From: Serratia nevei
GTDB taxonomy: Bacteria > Pseudomonadota > Gammaproteobacteria > Enterobacterales > Enterobacteriaceae
Length of the DNA stretch: 64,000 bases
Direction: 5' to 3'
Assembly: GCF_037948395.1 (NCBI RefSeq)
Contig: NZ_CP149940.1
Span: forward strand, 1,736,001 to 1,800,000
Numbering within the stretch: position 1 is the stretch's first letter; every line of letters starts with the position of its first letter. Below, one piece after another: positions 1 to 9,558 of the stretch. The notes under the pieces are model-generated. The model saw nothing but the letters and a program-made list of their open reading frames with translations. It was not told the DNA's origin and searched no databases. The translations under genes were made by a program, and so were the position numbers.

Positions 1-163
1 TTACGGCTATGCGATCGACCCGTCATGGGATGCGCGGCAGCAGCGCAACGTGGTAGCGGCGTTTCAGATGCACTTCCGGCCCGACGATGTGCGCGGCGAG
101 CCGGATGCAGAGAGTGAAGCGATTGTCGATGCGCTGCTGGTGAAGTACGGCGCGGCGCGTTGA
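1..163 (+). CDS. amiD: N-acetylmuramoyl-L-alanine amidase AmiD, C-terminal end (partial)
   Basis: Only the last 53 codons are present; the gene starts before the window. The tail contains YGYAIDPSWD and AFQMHFRPDD and ends LLVKYGAAR, which resembles the C-terminal peptidoglycan-binding helices of AmiD (YbjR). AmiD is a zinc amidase lipoprotein of the outer membrane that cleaves the bond between MurNAc (or anhydro-MurNAc) and the stem peptide during wall recycling. The catalytic domain is not visible. The stop codon touches the stop of the convergent ybjS gene, the same neighbour as in E. coli, which supports the call. Confidence 0.85.
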   Translation, partial: YGYAIDPSWDARQQRNVVAAFQMHFRPDDVRGEPDAESEAIVDALLVKYGAAR

Positions 164-1174
164 TTACAGGCCGTGCAGCTTGCCGTGATCTTTCAGCCAG
201 CGGGCGGTGCGCGCGATGCCTTCTTCCAGCGAGACGATCGGCTGATAGCCCAGCTCTTGCTGCGCGCGGGTGGTATCGAGCGTGAGGTCGAAGTTGAGTT
301 TGGCGACGCCGTAGTGGGTCAGCACCGGCTCCTTCTCGCTTTTGCTGACGAGGCGTTCCATGCCGCGCGCCATCATATCGAGCATCGGATAGGGGACGGA
401 GCGGATATGGCACTTCATGCCCAGATCGTCGATCAGCTGCTGCACCACGGTGCGTAGCGGGCGCGGCTGCTGGTTGGTGATGTTGTAGGCGCGGCCGGAC
501 GGGGTATCTTCTTTTAGCGTCGCCAGCCACATGGCGTGCACCGCATTCTCCAGATAGGTCATGTCCACCATCGCCGCGCCGCCGCGCGGCAGCAGCAGGT
601 TGCCGTAGCGTTTGATCATCTGTAGCAGCCGCGGCAGCATCACCTTGTCGTGCGGTCCGAACAATCCCTGCGGGCGCAGAATGGTGAAATGGGTCTGCGG
701 ATTGGACAGCGCCAACTGCTGGATCACCTGCTCGCCGGCGGCCTTGCTGCGCGCGAATTCGTTGGCGTAGCGCTGCGGGCGGAAGTCTTCGGTCACGTTG
801 CGGTGATGGTGGTAATCGAAATAGATCGCCGGGGAGGAGATGTGAATGAACTGCGCTACGCCGTAGGCCGCCGCCCATTCGCCGAGGCGGCGGGTGGCGC
901 GGACGTTGGCCAGTTCGAAGGCCTCTTCGGTACCCCAGGGCGAGGTAAAGCTGGAGCAGTGCCACAGCACGTCGACGTCCGCCAGCATCGCCTTGGCTTG
1001 CGAAGAGATCAGATTGGTGAGATCGGCATGAATAAACTCCGCGCCCATTTTTTCCAGCAGGCCGCCCATCGCCTGGTTGCGGCCGGTGGCGCGCACTTTG
1101 ATGCCCTGGCGGCGCAGATATTCAACGGCGTTACGGCCTAACCCACTGGTGGCACCGGTGACCAATACCTTCAT
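164..1174 (-). CDS. ybjS: NAD(P)-dependent epimerase/dehydratase family protein YbjS
   Basis: This 336-residue protein is an extended short-chain dehydrogenase/reductase. The N-terminal Rossmann motif VTGATSGLG (residues 5-13) binds the dinucleotide. The start was placed at ATG 1172-1174 because the motif then sits at the usual distance from the N terminus and the length agrees with E. coli YbjS (about 337); a longer open frame upstream has no family similarity. At the usual YxxxK catalytic site the sequence reads FARSK (F140, K144), so the catalytic Tyr appears to be Phe. The substrate is unknown. It lies downstream of ybjT on the same strand, 158 bp away, and converges on amiD. Confidence 0.88.
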   Translation of the reverse strand: MKVLVTGATSGLGRNAVEYLRRQGIKVRATGRNQAMGGLLEKMGAEFIHADLTNLISSQAKAMLADVDVLWHCSSFTSPWGTEEAFELANVRATRRLGEWAAAYGVAQFIHISSPAIYFDYHHHRNVTEDFRPQRYANEFARSKAAGEQVIQQLALSNPQTHFTILRPQGLFGPHDKVMLPRLLQMIKRYGNLLLPRGGAAMVDMTYLENAVHAMWLATLKEDTPSGRAYNITNQQPRPLRTVVQQLIDDLGMKCHIRSVPYPMLDMMARGMERLVSKSEKEPVLTHYGVAKLNFDLTLDTTRAQQELGYQPIVSLEEGIARTARWLKDHGKLHGL

Positions 1175-1332
1175 AACGGACTCTATTCTCACCCAAAATC
1201 GGAATACCGGCGGGCGCTTGCGGCGCTCCCAGCAAATAAGATGCCATTCTTCCGTGATTTCGTGCGCTATGCAATCGGAAAGCCCCGAAGCACAGCGGCA
1301 AACTGTGCGGTTGATCGACAAATGAACGGCGT

Positions 1333-2772
1333 TCAGCGCTGTTGGCGATCCCGGCTCTCAGCAAGCTCGGCGATGCGCTTCGCCATGCCGCGAAAAATGA
1401 ACAGGTGTGCGGGCATCATGGCGAACCAATACAGCAGCCCGCTGAAGCCGGCCGGATGCCACCAGGCGCGCACGTCCAGCGTGCGGCGATCGCCGTGATC
1501 GGTGATGCTGAAGCTCAGCCGCCCCAGCCCCGGTGCCTTCATGCCGAACAGCAGCGCCAGTTGCCGCAGCGGCTTCAGCGTGATGACTTTCCAGCCGTCG
1601 ATCTCGTCGCCCAGCGCCAGGGTCGCGCGCGCCGGGCGGCCGTAGACCACCCCGTTGCCGATCATGTCGTCCATGCGAGCGCGGATCCGCCACAGAATAT
1701 TGGCGTAGAAATAGCCTTCTTCGCCCCCCAGCTGCTGCACCGTTTGCCACAGGGCCTCGCGGGTGGCGGCGGTGTCAAGCGAACAACCGGCCTGTTTTGG
1801 ATAGTAACCGTAGCCGGGGCGCCAGCGGGCCCGCGCCGCCGGATCGTAGCCCCAGTCGGCGGAATCGACCACCTCCTGTTCGCGCTGCAGCGTGGTGGCG
1901 ACCGCCTGATCAAAGGTGTGCAGCCGCTGCGGGATCAGGGCCTGCAGCGGCCGGCCGTCGGCGGGCAGATCGTGCTTCAGCCCCTGGATCAGCGCGCGGG
2001 CGATCGGCGGCGGCACCGAGGTGATCAGGCTGATGAACCACACCGAAATCAGCCGCGTCGGCAAAGGGATCGGGATCAGCCAGCGCCGCTTGCCGCTGAG
2101 GGCGATAAAGCGTTTGAACATATCCTGATAGCTGAGGTACTCCGGCCCGGCAACGTCGAAGATGCGGTGCTCCTGCGCCGGGTGCGCCAGCAGATCGGCC
2201 AGATAAACCAGCAGGTTCTCCAGCGCCACCGGCGACGACTTCGAACGCACCCAGCGCGGCGGCGTCAGCACCGGCAGGTTATAGACCATGTCGCGCATCA
2301 CTTCGAACGCCGCCGAGCCGGGGCCGACGATGATGCCGGCGCGCAGCTCGGTCACCGGCACGCCGCTCTGGCGCAAGATCTCGCCGGTCAGGCGGCGGGC
2401 CGCCAGGTGCGGTGAGCTGTCGTCGTTCGGCTGCAGCGCGCCGAGAAAGATCACCTGTTTGACGCCGGCATTGCGCAGCGCGTCGCGTAGGTTTTCCGCC
2501 GCCTGGCGCTCCTTCTCGATAAAATCGTCGCCGTCGCCCATCGCGTGTACCAGATAGTAAAGCGTATCGATCTCCCACAGCGCCGCGCTCAGGGTATCCG
2601 GGCGATACAGATCGGCATACAGGCAGTTGACCTGCGGCCAGTTCCGCTCCTGCAGCCACTCGATGCGCCGCGCGGCGGCGGTAATCTGGTGCCCCTGTTC
2701 GATCAGGTGCGGGATCAGGTTCTGGCCTATATAGCCGCTGGCTCCAAGAACCAGTACGCGTTGGGGTGTCAT
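1333..2772 (-). CDS. ybjT: SDR-family NAD(P)-binding protein YbjT (DUF2867 C-terminal domain)
   Basis: The product has 479 residues, close to E. coli YbjT (476). An NmrA-like Rossmann domain begins at the N terminus with [10 protein letters not shown] (about residues 7-16). The C-terminal third, rich in Trp and Arg, matches the DUF2867 region of the family. The start at ATG 2770-2772 puts the glycine motif at the normal position, with AAGGCGG just upstream as a possible ribosome site. The in-frame extension toward 2934 does not look like part of the family. The reaction is unknown. It is followed by ybjS on the same strand, as in E. coli. Confidence 0.88.
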   Translation of the reverse strand: MTPQRVLVLGASGYIGQNLIPHLIEQGHQITAAARRIEWLQERNWPQVNCLYADLYRPDTLSAALWEIDTLYYLVHAMGDGDDFIEKERQAAENLRDALRNAGVKQVIFLGALQPNDDSSPHLAARRLTGEILRQSGVPVTELRAGIIVGPGSAAFEVMRDMVYNLPVLTPPRWVRSKSSPVALENLLVYLADLLAHPAQEHRIFDVAGPEYLSYQDMFKRFIALSGKRRWLIPIPLPTRLISVWFISLITSVPPPIARALIQGLKHDLPADGRPLQALIPQRLHTFDQAVATTLQREQEVVDSADWGYDPAARARWRPGYGYYPKQAGCSLDTAATREALWQTVQQLGGEEGYFYANILWRIRARMDDMIGNGVVYGRPARATLALGDEIDGWKVITLKPLRQLALLFGMKAPGLGRLSFSITDHGDRRTLDVRAWWHPAGFSGLLYWFAMMPAHLFIFRGMAKRIAELAESRDRQQR

Positions 2773-2923
2773 CGGGCCGCCTTGTGCGGTAGAGGATTGG
2801 CAGAACGACAGGATGCCAAATTCAGGGTTTAAATGCACTTTTTGTATGGGTATAAGCCGGTTGCATCCATCCTGGCGCAGGTTCACACTACGCGCCCCCT
2901 TACCGAACGAAAAACCGGATGTC

Positions 2924-3271
2924 ATGAAGCTCAATGTGATTTGTTACGCCCTGCTGGGCCTGGCGCTGGTCGCCAGCCTGTTCTCGCTGCATCCGGTGTG
3001 GATGTGGTTGCTGTTGGCCAACCTGCTGACGTTTCTGATCTACGGCGGCGATAAGCTGGCGGCGCGCAAAGGGTGGCGGCGGGTACCGGAGGCGACGCTG
3101 TTGCTGTTCGGCGCGCTGGGCGGATGGTTGGGCGCACTGGCGGCACAGCAGCTGTTTCGCCACAAAACCCAGAAGCAGCCGTTTAAAACCTGGTTCATCC
3201 TCAGCGTGGCGCTCAACCTGGTGGCGGTGCTGGGGCTGTGGTACTGGGTTTATGGCCGCTGGATCTTCTGA
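2924..3271 (+). CDS. Small DUF1294 family membrane protein
   Basis: This 115-residue protein has three or four hydrophobic segments (about residues 3-22, 24-36, 55-75 and 90-110). The motif [20 protein letters not shown] is typical of DUF1294 proteins. No biochemical function is known to me. The start at ATG 2924 is chosen because the hydrophobic N terminus begins there; an in-frame start at 2813 would add a polar segment that overlaps the ybjT promoter region. It is transcribed divergently from ybjT, and its stop is immediately followed by the stop of the convergent RpiR-type regulator. Confidence 0.8.
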   Translation: MKLNVICYALLGLALVASLFSLHPVWMWLLLANLLTFLIYGGDKLAARKGWRRVPEATLLLFGALGGWLGALAAQQLFRHKTQKQPFKTWFILSVALNLVAVLGLWYWVYGRWIF

Positions 3272-4096
3272 TTACAACAGCAGCGGTAGGGTAGCGCTCG
3301 CGGTAGCCTGCATCGCCTGAGCGTAGGCGGGATCGCGCTGAGCCAGTTCGGCGATCATCAACTCCACCAGCAGCATGGCGCCGACCTTGGCCGGCAGGGC
3401 ACCGGCGGTCAGCGGCCCTTCCGGTTTGGCTGCCACCAGCAGCGTATCCGCCATTTTAGCCAGCGGGCTGCGTTGGGTGTTGCTGATTGCGATCACGCGT
3501 GCGCCGCGCCCTTTGGCCAACGCCACCGCATGCAGCACGTCCTTGGTGGAGCCGGAGCTGGAGATGACGATCAGCAGATCCCGCTCACTCAGCGAGGCGG
3601 CGTTCATCGCCGCCCGGTGCATGTCGCTGAACAGCTGCGCCGGTTTGCCGAGGCGCAACAGTTTGTAGTGCAGAAAATCGCCGATGATGGCGCTGGCGGC
3701 GACGCCGTAAATCTGTACCGAAGCGCAACGCTGCAGGCTGTCCGCCGCCTGTTGCAGCGCCTGAGGATCCAACAGCGCGCCGGTATCCCGCAGCGCCTGC
3801 ACGCTCTCTTCCACCAAATTTTCCGTTGCGCTTTGCCGCGTCGTCGCCTCCGGCTGGTTTTGTTGCAGGCTGAGGGCCAGCGCCATTTTAAATTCGGTAT
3901 AGCCTTTACAGCCCAGATGGCGGCACAGCCGCGTGACGCTGGCTTCGCTGGTGGCGCTTTCACGCGCCAGTTCGGTGATGGTCAGGTAAACGGCGCGGGA
4001 GGGCTCCGCAAGAAGATAGTTGCCGAGCTTTTGCAGCGTGGGGCTGTACCCCGCCAAATCCTGCCGCAGCCGCAATAACAAGTTGCCTGTATTCAT
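3272..4096 (-). CDS. MurR/RpiR family transcriptional regulator of the adjacent PTS-nanE operon
   Basis: The protein has 274 residues. An N-terminal RpiR-type helix-turn-helix covers about residues 1-77 (LTITELARESATSEASVTRL), and a SIS sugar-phosphate-binding domain follows from about residue 120 (IYGVAASAIIGDFL, then LLIVISSSGSTKDVL). Members of this family sense phosphorylated sugars such as MurNAc-6-phosphate. It is divergent from the PTS transporter and nanE, 170 bp away, so it is the likely local regulator; ManNAc-6-phosphate or GlcNAc-6-phosphate is a reasonable but untested effector. ATG 4094-4096 follows an AAGGTAAC ribosome site. Whether it represses or activates cannot be read from sequence. 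Confidence 0.87.
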   Translation of the reverse strand: MNTGNLLLRLRQDLAGYSPTLQKLGNYLLAEPSRAVYLTITELARESATSEASVTRLCRHLGCKGYTEFKMALALSLQQNQPEATTRQSATENLVEESVQALRDTGALLDPQALQQAADSLQRCASVQIYGVAASAIIGDFLHYKLLRLGKPAQLFSDMHRAAMNAASLSERDLLIVISSSGSTKDVLHAVALAKGRGARVIAISNTQRSPLAKMADTLLVAAKPEGPLTAGALPAKVGAMLLVELMIAELAQRDPAYAQAMQATASATLPLLL

Positions 4097-4171
4097 CACG
4101 TTACCTTTCTGAGTATGCCCGTTTCTATTGTGGCGGAAAGACGCCGCCGCTCGCCAGCAAAATCGACGGAT

Positions 4172-4187
4172 TGTGAAGCCGATCATC
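4172..4187 (+). promoter_or_regulatory. Possible CRP site in the rpiR-PTS intergenic region
   Basis: TGTGAAGCCGATCATC matches the CRP consensus TGTGA-N6-TCACA in 8 of 10 conserved positions. It lies 80-95 bp before the PTS start codon, where catabolite control of a sugar transporter would be expected. The second half-site is imperfect, so this is only a candidate. Confidence 0.4.
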
Positions 4188-4190
4188 GTT

Positions 4191-4242
4191 ATGAATAAAA
4201 TTTTCATTAAATAAATTTTAATGTGGTAAAAATTTTCATCAT
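4191..4242 (+). promoter_or_regulatory. Candidate RpiR-type operators: paired AAAATTTTCAT repeats
   Basis: The 11-mer AAAATTTTCAT occurs at 4197-4207 and again at 4229-4239, 32 bp apart, about three helical turns. The first copy lies inside an imperfect inverted repeat, ATGAATAAAATTTTCAT (4191-4207). The pair lies just upstream of the PTS ribosome site, between two divergent transcripts, which is a typical place for operators of the adjacent regulator. Binding by that regulator is inferred. Confidence 0.5.
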
Positions 4243-4266
4243 AAAAATGATAGCGGGGAAAAATTT

Positions 4267-5823
4267 ATGTCAACACCAGAATTGTCACGCTCCGGCGGCT
4301 GGTTCGAAAAAGCCCAGCTGTTCGGCAAATCGTTCATGCTGCCGATCGCCGTGCTGCCGGCGGCCGGCCTGCTGCTGGGGATCGGCGGTGCGCTGTCCAA
4401 CCCCAATACCGTCGAGGCGTATCCCTGGCTCGACGTCGGCTGGCTGCAAAGCGTATTTACGGTGATGGCCAGCGCCGGCGCCATCGTGTTCGCCAACCTG
4501 GCGGTCCTGTTCGCGGTCGGCGTGGCGGTGGGGTTGGCCAAAAGCGACAAGGGCACGGCGGGGCTGGCCTCGCTGATCGCCTATTTGGTGATGAATGCCA
4601 CCATCAATGCGCTGTTGAAAATCAACGGCACGCTGGCCACGCAGAACGCCGGCGCGGTGGGGCAGGGAACGATTCTCGGGATCCAGACGCTGGAGACCGG
4701 GGTGTTCGGCGGGGTGGTCATCGGTCTGGTGACCTGGTATCTGCACGGCCGCTACAACAAAATAGCGCTGCCGCCGTTCCTGGGCTTTTTCGGCGGCTCG
4801 CGCTTTGTGCCGATCGTCAGCTCACTGGCGGCGATGGCGGTCGGCGCCCTGATGACCGTGGTGTGGCCGCCTTTCCAACGGCTGATCTTCGGCATGGGCG
4901 GCCTGGTGGACGCCAGCGGCTATCTCGGCACCTTTATCTACGGCTTCGTGCTGCGCATGCTTGGGCCGTTCGGCCTGCATCACATCTTCTACCTGCCGTT
5001 CTGGACCACCGCGCTCGGCGGCAGCGAAGTGATCAACGGACAGCTGGTGGAAGGCACGCAGCGCATTTTCTTCGCCCAGTTGGCCGACCCGAATACGCAG
5101 CAGTTCTACATCGGCACGGCGCGTTTCATGTCCGGCCGCTTTATCACCATGATGTTTGGCCTGGTCGGCGCCTGCCTGGCGATGTACCAAAGCGCGCGCC
5201 CGGAGAACCGCAAGCGCGTCGGCGGGCTGCTGCTGTCGGCGGCGCTGACCTCTTTCCTGACCGGCATCACTGAGCCTATCGAATTCTCGTTCCTGTTCAT
5301 CGCGCCGGCGCTGTACGTGGTGCACGCGCTGTTCGACGGCCTGGCGTTTGCGATCGCGCACATTCTGCATATCACCATCGGCCAGACGTTCTCCGGCGGT
5401 TTTATCGATTTCATGCTGTTCGGCGTGCTGCAGGGCGAAGCGAAAACCCATTGGATGTATGTGCCGCTGGTCGGGGTGCCCTGGTTCTTCCTGTACTACT
5501 TCACGTTCCGTTTCCTGATCCTGCGCTTCAATTTCAAAACGCCGGGGCGCGAGGTGGAAACCGTGCCGGAAGCGGTGATGAGCGGCACCGAACGCTCGCA
5601 GCAGGTGCTGGCGGCGCTGGGTGGCAAAGAGAATATCGTCGAACTGGATTGTTGCGCCACGCGGCTGCGCGTGACGGTAAAACAGAGCCGGTTGCTGGAC
5701 GAGGGCGGGCTGAAGGCCAGCGGCGCGCGGGCGGTGATCGTTCGCGGCAACGGCGTTCAGGTGATCTATGGCCCGCACGTGACCATTATTAAAAACGAAG
5801 TCGAGGAGTTGTTGGATTTATGA
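4267..5823 (+). CDS. PTS transporter EIICB, glucose/N-acetylhexosamine family (probable amino sugar uptake)
   Basis: This 518-residue protein fuses an N-terminal membrane EIIC domain (about residues 10-420, many hydrophobic spans) to a C-terminal EIIB domain (about 435-518). The EIIB active-site block reads [10 protein letters not shown]; by alignment with PtsG-type proteins the phosphorylated cysteine is Cys463. No EIIA domain is present, so it presumably takes phosphate from a separate protein such as Crr. GGGGA at 4255-4259 is a good ribosome site for ATG 4267. It overlaps nanE by four bases (ATGA), so the two are translationally coupled. This suggests import of ManNAc as ManNAc-6-phosphate, or of a related sugar that yields it. 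Specificity cannot be proved from sequence. Confidence 0.85.
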   Translation: MSTPELSRSGGWFEKAQLFGKSFMLPIAVLPAAGLLLGIGGALSNPNTVEAYPWLDVGWLQSVFTVMASAGAIVFANLAVLFAVGVAVGLAKSDKGTAGLASLIAYLVMNATINALLKINGTLATQNAGAVGQGTILGIQTLETGVFGGVVIGLVTWYLHGRYNKIALPPFLGFFGGSRFVPIVSSLAAMAVGALMTVVWPPFQRLIFGMGGLVDASGYLGTFIYGFVLRMLGPFGLHHIFYLPFWTTALGGSEVINGQLVEGTQRIFFAQLADPNTQQFYIGTARFMSGRFITMMFGLVGACLAMYQSARPENRKRVGGLLLSAALTSFLTGITEPIEFSFLFIAPALYVVHALFDGLAFAIAHILHITIGQTFSGGFIDFMLFGVLQGEAKTHWMYVPLVGVPWFFLYYFTFRFLILRFNFKTPGREVETVPEAVMSGTERSQQVLAALGGKENIVELDCCATRLRVTVKQSRLLDEGGLKASGARAVIVRGNGVQVIYGPHVTIIKNEVEELLDL

Positions 5824-6515
5824 CGCTTTCCATTTTGCAGCAGATTAAGGGCCGGCTGGTGGTGTCTTGCCAGGCACTGGCCGACGAGCCGCTGCACAGC
5901 GATTTTATCATGGCACGCATGGCGCTGGCGGCCGAGCAAGGCGGTGCGGCGGCGATTCGCGCCAACGGCGTCGAAGACGTTAAAGCCATCATGCGCACGG
6001 TGGCGCTGCCGGTGATCGGCATTATCAAGCGCGATTATGCCGGTAGCGATGTCTATATCACGCCGACCCTGCGTGAAATCGATGAGCTGATGGCTGCGGC
6101 GCCACAGATGATTGCGCTGGACGCGACCGGCCACCCTCGGCCAGGGGAGCTGCAGCTGGCGGCGTTGGTTGCCGCGATCCGCGCCAGGTATCCCCGGCTG
6201 CTGCTGATGGCGGACATCGCCACCGTGGAAGAGGCGCAAGAGGCTGCCAGGTTGGGGTTCGACTGCGTGGGCACCACGCTGCACGGCTATACCGCCGAAA
6301 GCCGGGGCGCCCGACTGGCGGAGGACGATTTCGGTTTTCTGCGCGCGGTGTTGGCGGCGGTGCCGGTGCCGGTCATCGCCGAGGGCAATGTCGAAACGCC
6401 GGCGATGGCCGCACGCTGCCTGACGTTGGGGGCGCATGCGGTCGTGGTGGGCGGCGCCATTACGCGCCCGCAGCAGATCACTCGCCGTTTTGTCGAGGCC
6501 ATCGGTGGGCGGTGA
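5820..6515 (+). CDS. nanE: Putative N-acetylmannosamine-6-phosphate 2-epimerase
   Basis: The 231-residue TIM-barrel protein matches NanE, which converts ManNAc-6-phosphate to GlcNAc-6-phosphate in the cytoplasm. Visible family blocks are [10 protein letters not shown] near the N terminus, [10 protein letters not shown] with the probable catalytic Lys70, [10 protein letters not shown], and the late phosphate-binding stretch [13 protein letters not shown]. Its start codon overlaps the PTS stop (ATGA). It is separate from any nanA/nanK/nanT sialic acid cluster in this window, so it more likely serves sugar brought in by the neighbouring PTS. GlcNAc-6-phosphate would then need NagA and NagB from elsewhere. 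Confidence 0.93.
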   Translation: MTLSILQQIKGRLVVSCQALADEPLHSDFIMARMALAAEQGGAAAIRANGVEDVKAIMRTVALPVIGIIKRDYAGSDVYITPTLREIDELMAAAPQMIALDATGHPRPGELQLAALVAAIRARYPRLLLMADIATVEEAQEAARLGFDCVGTTLHGYTAESRGARLAEDDFGFLRAVLAAVPVPVIAEGNVETPAMAARCLTLGAHAVVVGGAITRPQQITRRFVEAIGGR

Positions 6516-6519
6516 AGGG

Positions 6520-6539
6520 CTCCCCGGCGCGCCGGGGAG
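6520..6539. terminator. Perfect GC-rich palindrome between convergent nanE and ltaE
   Basis: CTCCCCGGCGCGCCGGGGAG is a perfect 20-bp inverted repeat between two convergent stop codons. No T tract follows on either strand, so it may be a weak bidirectional terminator or only an mRNA 3' end stabiliser. Confidence 0.45.
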
Positions 6540-6545
6540 GAGGGA

Positions 6546-7562
6546 TCAGGCGTGCTGCTGGAGGAACTCCCGCCACAGCTCGACCACCCGCTGCAGATCC
6601 TGACGGCTGACGTCGAGGTGGGTCAGAATGCGCGTCAGCGGGCCGCTGCTGATCAGCACGCCGCGTTCGCGCATCCACGGGCCGAATTTGGCCGCCAGCG
6701 CAGGCGATTGGCGCAGGTACAGCACGTTGGTCTGTGCGCCGGGTTCGGCGATCTCTACGCCGATCTGCCGCAGCTGTTGCTCCAGCCAGACCGCGTTGTC
6801 ATGGTCTTCGCGCAGCCGCGCGACGTTATGCTCCAAAGCGTAAAGACCGGCCGCCGCCAGGATGCCGGCCTGACGCAGCCCGCCGCCGGTCATCTTGCGC
6901 CAGCGCAGCGCGCGCTGAATGAAGGCCTCGCTGCCGCACAGCAGCGATCCGACCGGTGCGCCCAATCCTTTTGACAGGCAAATGGTGAAGGTGTCGCAGT
7001 ATTGCACGATCTCTTTCAACGGCAGGTTCAGCGCCACGGCGGCGTTGAAGATGCGCGCGCCGTCGATATGCAGCGCCAGCTGCCGCTCGCGGGTAAACTG
7101 CCACGCCTGCTGCAGGTAGGCCTGCGGCAGAACTCGGCCGCTGATGGTGTTTTCCAGGCTCAGCAGCCGGGTGCGGGCGAAGTGGATATCGTCGGGTTTG
7201 ATGGCGGCGGCGAGCTTGTCCAGCGGCAGCGTGCCGTCCGCGTCGGCCTCGATCGGCTGCGGCTGGATGCTGCCCAGCACCGCCGCGCCGCCGGCCTCGT
7301 ATTTATAGTTGTGCGCCTGTTGGCCGACCAGATACTCGTCGCCGCGCTGGCAGTGGCTCAGCAGCGCCACCAGGTTGGCCTGGGTGCCGCTGGGCAAAAA
7401 CAGCGCCGCTTCTTTGCCCGACAGGCGTACCGCCTCGGCCTCCAGCGCGTTGACCGTCGGGTCATCGCCGTAGACGTCGTCGCCGACCTCTGCCTGAGCC
7501 ATCGCCTGGCGCATGGTGGCGCTGGGGCGGGTGACGGTGTCGCTGCGTAGATCGATAAGCAT
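6546..7562 (-). CDS. ltaE: Low-specificity L-threonine aldolase
   Basis: LtaE is a pyridoxal-phosphate enzyme that cleaves L-threonine and L-allo-threonine to glycine and acetaldehyde. The 338-residue protein begins MLIDLRSDTVTRPS, the standard family N terminus. ALFLPSGTQANLVAL (about residues 53-67) is a cofactor-binding block, LHIDGARIFN holds the Asp that pairs with the PLP ring, and CLSKGLGAPVG supplies the Schiff-base Lys198. It lies downstream of poxB on the same strand, as in E. coli. No truncation or odd residue was seen. Confidence 0.95.
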   Translation of the reverse strand: MLIDLRSDTVTRPSATMRQAMAQAEVGDDVYGDDPTVNALEAEAVRLSGKEAALFLPSGTQANLVALLSHCQRGDEYLVGQQAHNYKYEAGGAAVLGSIQPQPIEADADGTLPLDKLAAAIKPDDIHFARTRLLSLENTISGRVLPQAYLQQAWQFTRERQLALHIDGARIFNAAVALNLPLKEIVQYCDTFTICLSKGLGAPVGSLLCGSEAFIQRALRWRKMTGGGLRQAGILAAAGLYALEHNVARLREDHDNAVWLEQQLRQIGVEIAEPGAQTNVLYLRQSPALAAKFGPWMRERGVLISSGPLTRILTHLDVSRQDLQRVVELWREFLQQHA

Positions 7563-7589
7563 AGGGTTCCTGGAATGTAAGGGAGAGGA

Positions 7590-7617
7590 AAAGGGTACAT
7601 GGCATCATATACCCTTT
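7590..7617 (-). terminator. Candidate terminator between poxB and ltaE
   Basis: AAAGGGTA at 7590-7597 pairs with TACCCTTT at 7610-7617. On the minus strand the hairpin is followed by a short T run (TTTTCC). This would end poxB transcripts before ltaE, but the weak T tract suggests partial read-through. Confidence 0.45.
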
Positions 7618-7637
7618 ATTTCACCGGGGCAGCTTGC

Positions 7638-9359
7638 TTAGCGCAGCCAGTTGGTCTTCGCCAGCTCGACCACTTCGTCGCCGCGGCCGTTGATGATGGC
7701 GCGCAGCATGTACAGGCTGAAGCCTTTCGCCTGTTCGAACTTGATCTGCGGCGGCATCGCCAGCTCTTGCTTGGCGGTGACCACGTCCAGCAGCGCCGGG
7801 CCGGGGTGCGCCAACATCTCCTGCAGCGCGCCGTCCAGATCCGACGCTTTTTCCACGCGGATGCCCTTGATGCCGGCGGCGTTGGCGATCGCCGCGAAGT
7901 CCGGGTTATGCAGGTCGGTGCCGTCGGTCAGATAGCCGCCGGCCTTCATCTCCATCGCCACGAACCCCAGCACGCTGTTGTTGAACACTACGATTTTCAC
8001 CGGCAGTTTGAGCTGCGCCAGCGACAGGAAATCCCCCATCAGCATGGTGAAGCCGCCGTCGCCGCACATGGCGATCACCTGTTTATCCGGCGCGGTGGCC
8101 TGGGCGCCGATCGCCTGCGGCATGGCGTTGGCCATCGAACCGTGGTTGAACGAACCGAGCAGGCGGCGCTTGCCGTTCATTTTCACGTAGCGGGCGGCCC
8201 ACACCGTCGGCGTGCCGACGTCGCAGGTAAAGATGGCGTCGTCGCTGGCGAACTGGCTGAGCTGCTGCGCCAGATACTGTGGGTGGATCGGCTGGTCGTC
8301 GTTGGCGGTCGCCAGCCCGTCGAGATCCTTGCGCGCGTTGCGGTAATGCTCCAGCGCCTTGTCGAGGAACGCCCGGTCGCGCTTGGGCTCCAGCTGCGGC
8401 AGCAGGGCGCTGAGGGTGGTGTGGATATCGCCCACCAGCGCCATGTTGACCGGGCAGTGCGCGCCGATGCTGCCGGGGTTGATGTCGATCTGAATGATAT
8501 TGGCGTTGGTGGGGTAGAACGCGCGGTAGGGGAACTGGGTGCCGAGCAGCACCAGCGTGTCGGCGTTCATCATCGCGTGATAGCCGGAGGAGAAGCCGAT
8601 CAGCCCGGTCATGCCGACGCTGTACGGGTTATCCCACTCGATGTGCTCCTTGCCGCGCAGCGCGTGCACCACCGGCGCCTGCAGCAGCTCGGCCAGCTTG
8701 ACGACCTCATCGTGCGCGCCGGCGCAGCCGCTGCCGCACATCAGGGTGATGTTCTTCGCCTGATTCAGCGTCTCCGCCAGCTTGTTCAGCTCGCTCATCG
8801 GCGGCTGCACCAGCGGCAGCGCCGGGGTATGCCAGGTCAGGGTCGCGTCCTCCGGCGCCATGCGCAGCGCCACGTCGCCCGGCAAGACTACCACCGAGAC
8901 GCCGCGGTTGAGGATCGCCTTGCGCATGGCGATCTCCAGCACGCGCGGCAGCTGTTCCGGGTTGGAAACCAGCTCGCAATAGTGGCTGCATTCGCGGAAC
9001 AGCTCCTGCGGATGCGTTTCCTGGAAGTAGCCGCTGCCGATTTCGCTGGAAGGAATGTGTGCGGCGATCGCCAGCACCGGCACATGGTTGCGGTGGCAGT
9101 CGAACAGCCCGTTGATCAGGTGCAGGTTGCCGGGGCCGCAGGAACCGGCGCACACCGCCAGCTGGCCGGTGAGCTGGGCTTCGGCGCCGGCGGCGAAGGC
9201 GGCCACCTCTTCATGGCGGGTGCCCAGCCATTCGATGGTGCCCATGCGGTGCAGGCTGTCGCTCAGGCCGTTGAGCGAATCGCCGGTCACGCCCCAAATG
9301 CGTTTTACGCCGGCTTGATCCAGCGTTTTGGCGATCAGTGTGGCTACGGTTTGCTTCAT
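7638..9359 (-). CDS. poxB: Pyruvate dehydrogenase (ubiquinone) / pyruvate oxidase
   Basis: PoxB is a peripheral membrane flavoenzyme that oxidatively decarboxylates pyruvate to acetate and CO2 and passes electrons to ubiquinone. The 573-residue protein (E. coli 572) shows the thiamine diphosphate catalytic Glu50 in TRHEEVAAF, a central FAD-binding domain, and the TPP/Mg motif starting [13 protein letters not shown] and ending VFNNSV near residues 430-465. The C terminus ([13 protein letters not shown] onward) corresponds to the amphipathic membrane-binding tail. ATG 9357-9359 was chosen over a far upstream frame because [10 protein letters not shown] is the family N terminus. Confidence 0.96.
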   Translation of the reverse strand: MKQTVATLIAKTLDQAGVKRIWGVTGDSLNGLSDSLHRMGTIEWLGTRHEEVAAFAAGAEAQLTGQLAVCAGSCGPGNLHLINGLFDCHRNHVPVLAIAAHIPSSEIGSGYFQETHPQELFRECSHYCELVSNPEQLPRVLEIAMRKAILNRGVSVVVLPGDVALRMAPEDATLTWHTPALPLVQPPMSELNKLAETLNQAKNITLMCGSGCAGAHDEVVKLAELLQAPVVHALRGKEHIEWDNPYSVGMTGLIGFSSGYHAMMNADTLVLLGTQFPYRAFYPTNANIIQIDINPGSIGAHCPVNMALVGDIHTTLSALLPQLEPKRDRAFLDKALEHYRNARKDLDGLATANDDQPIHPQYLAQQLSQFASDDAIFTCDVGTPTVWAARYVKMNGKRRLLGSFNHGSMANAMPQAIGAQATAPDKQVIAMCGDGGFTMLMGDFLSLAQLKLPVKIVVFNNSVLGFVAMEMKAGGYLTDGTDLHNPDFAAIANAAGIKGIRVEKASDLDGALQEMLAHPGPALLDVVTAKQELAMPPQIKFEQAKGFSLYMLRAIINGRGDEVVELAKTNWLR

Positions 9360-9530
9360 GGTTCCCCCAAACATGGTTTGAAAAACGATGTGTACTCGAT
9401 CCGGTGAGTGGCAGCAGAACAACTGCAAGCATAGCTTACCGGCTGTGGACGAGATGCGGTCAGGAAGGGTAAAGAGCGTAGGACGGAGGAAAGTGTAACC
9501 GGGCGGGGATGAGGGAGCTTGCCGATAAAT

Positions 9531-9551
9531 GCCCCATCGCGGCGATGGGGC
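9531..9551 (-). terminator. Hairpin downstream of hcr
   Basis: GCCCCATCG and CGATGGGGC form a perfect 9-bp stem with a 3-base loop just after the hcr stop. On the minus strand it is followed by ATTTATC rather than a long U tract, so termination strength is uncertain. Confidence 0.45.
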
Positions 9552-9558
9552 CAGGGGA

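Noticed and set aside
7599..9407. Plus-strand frame opposite poxB (about 600 codons)
   Set aside because: Low-complexity, Arg/Gln/Ala-rich translation with no recognisable domain; poxB on the other strand is clear.
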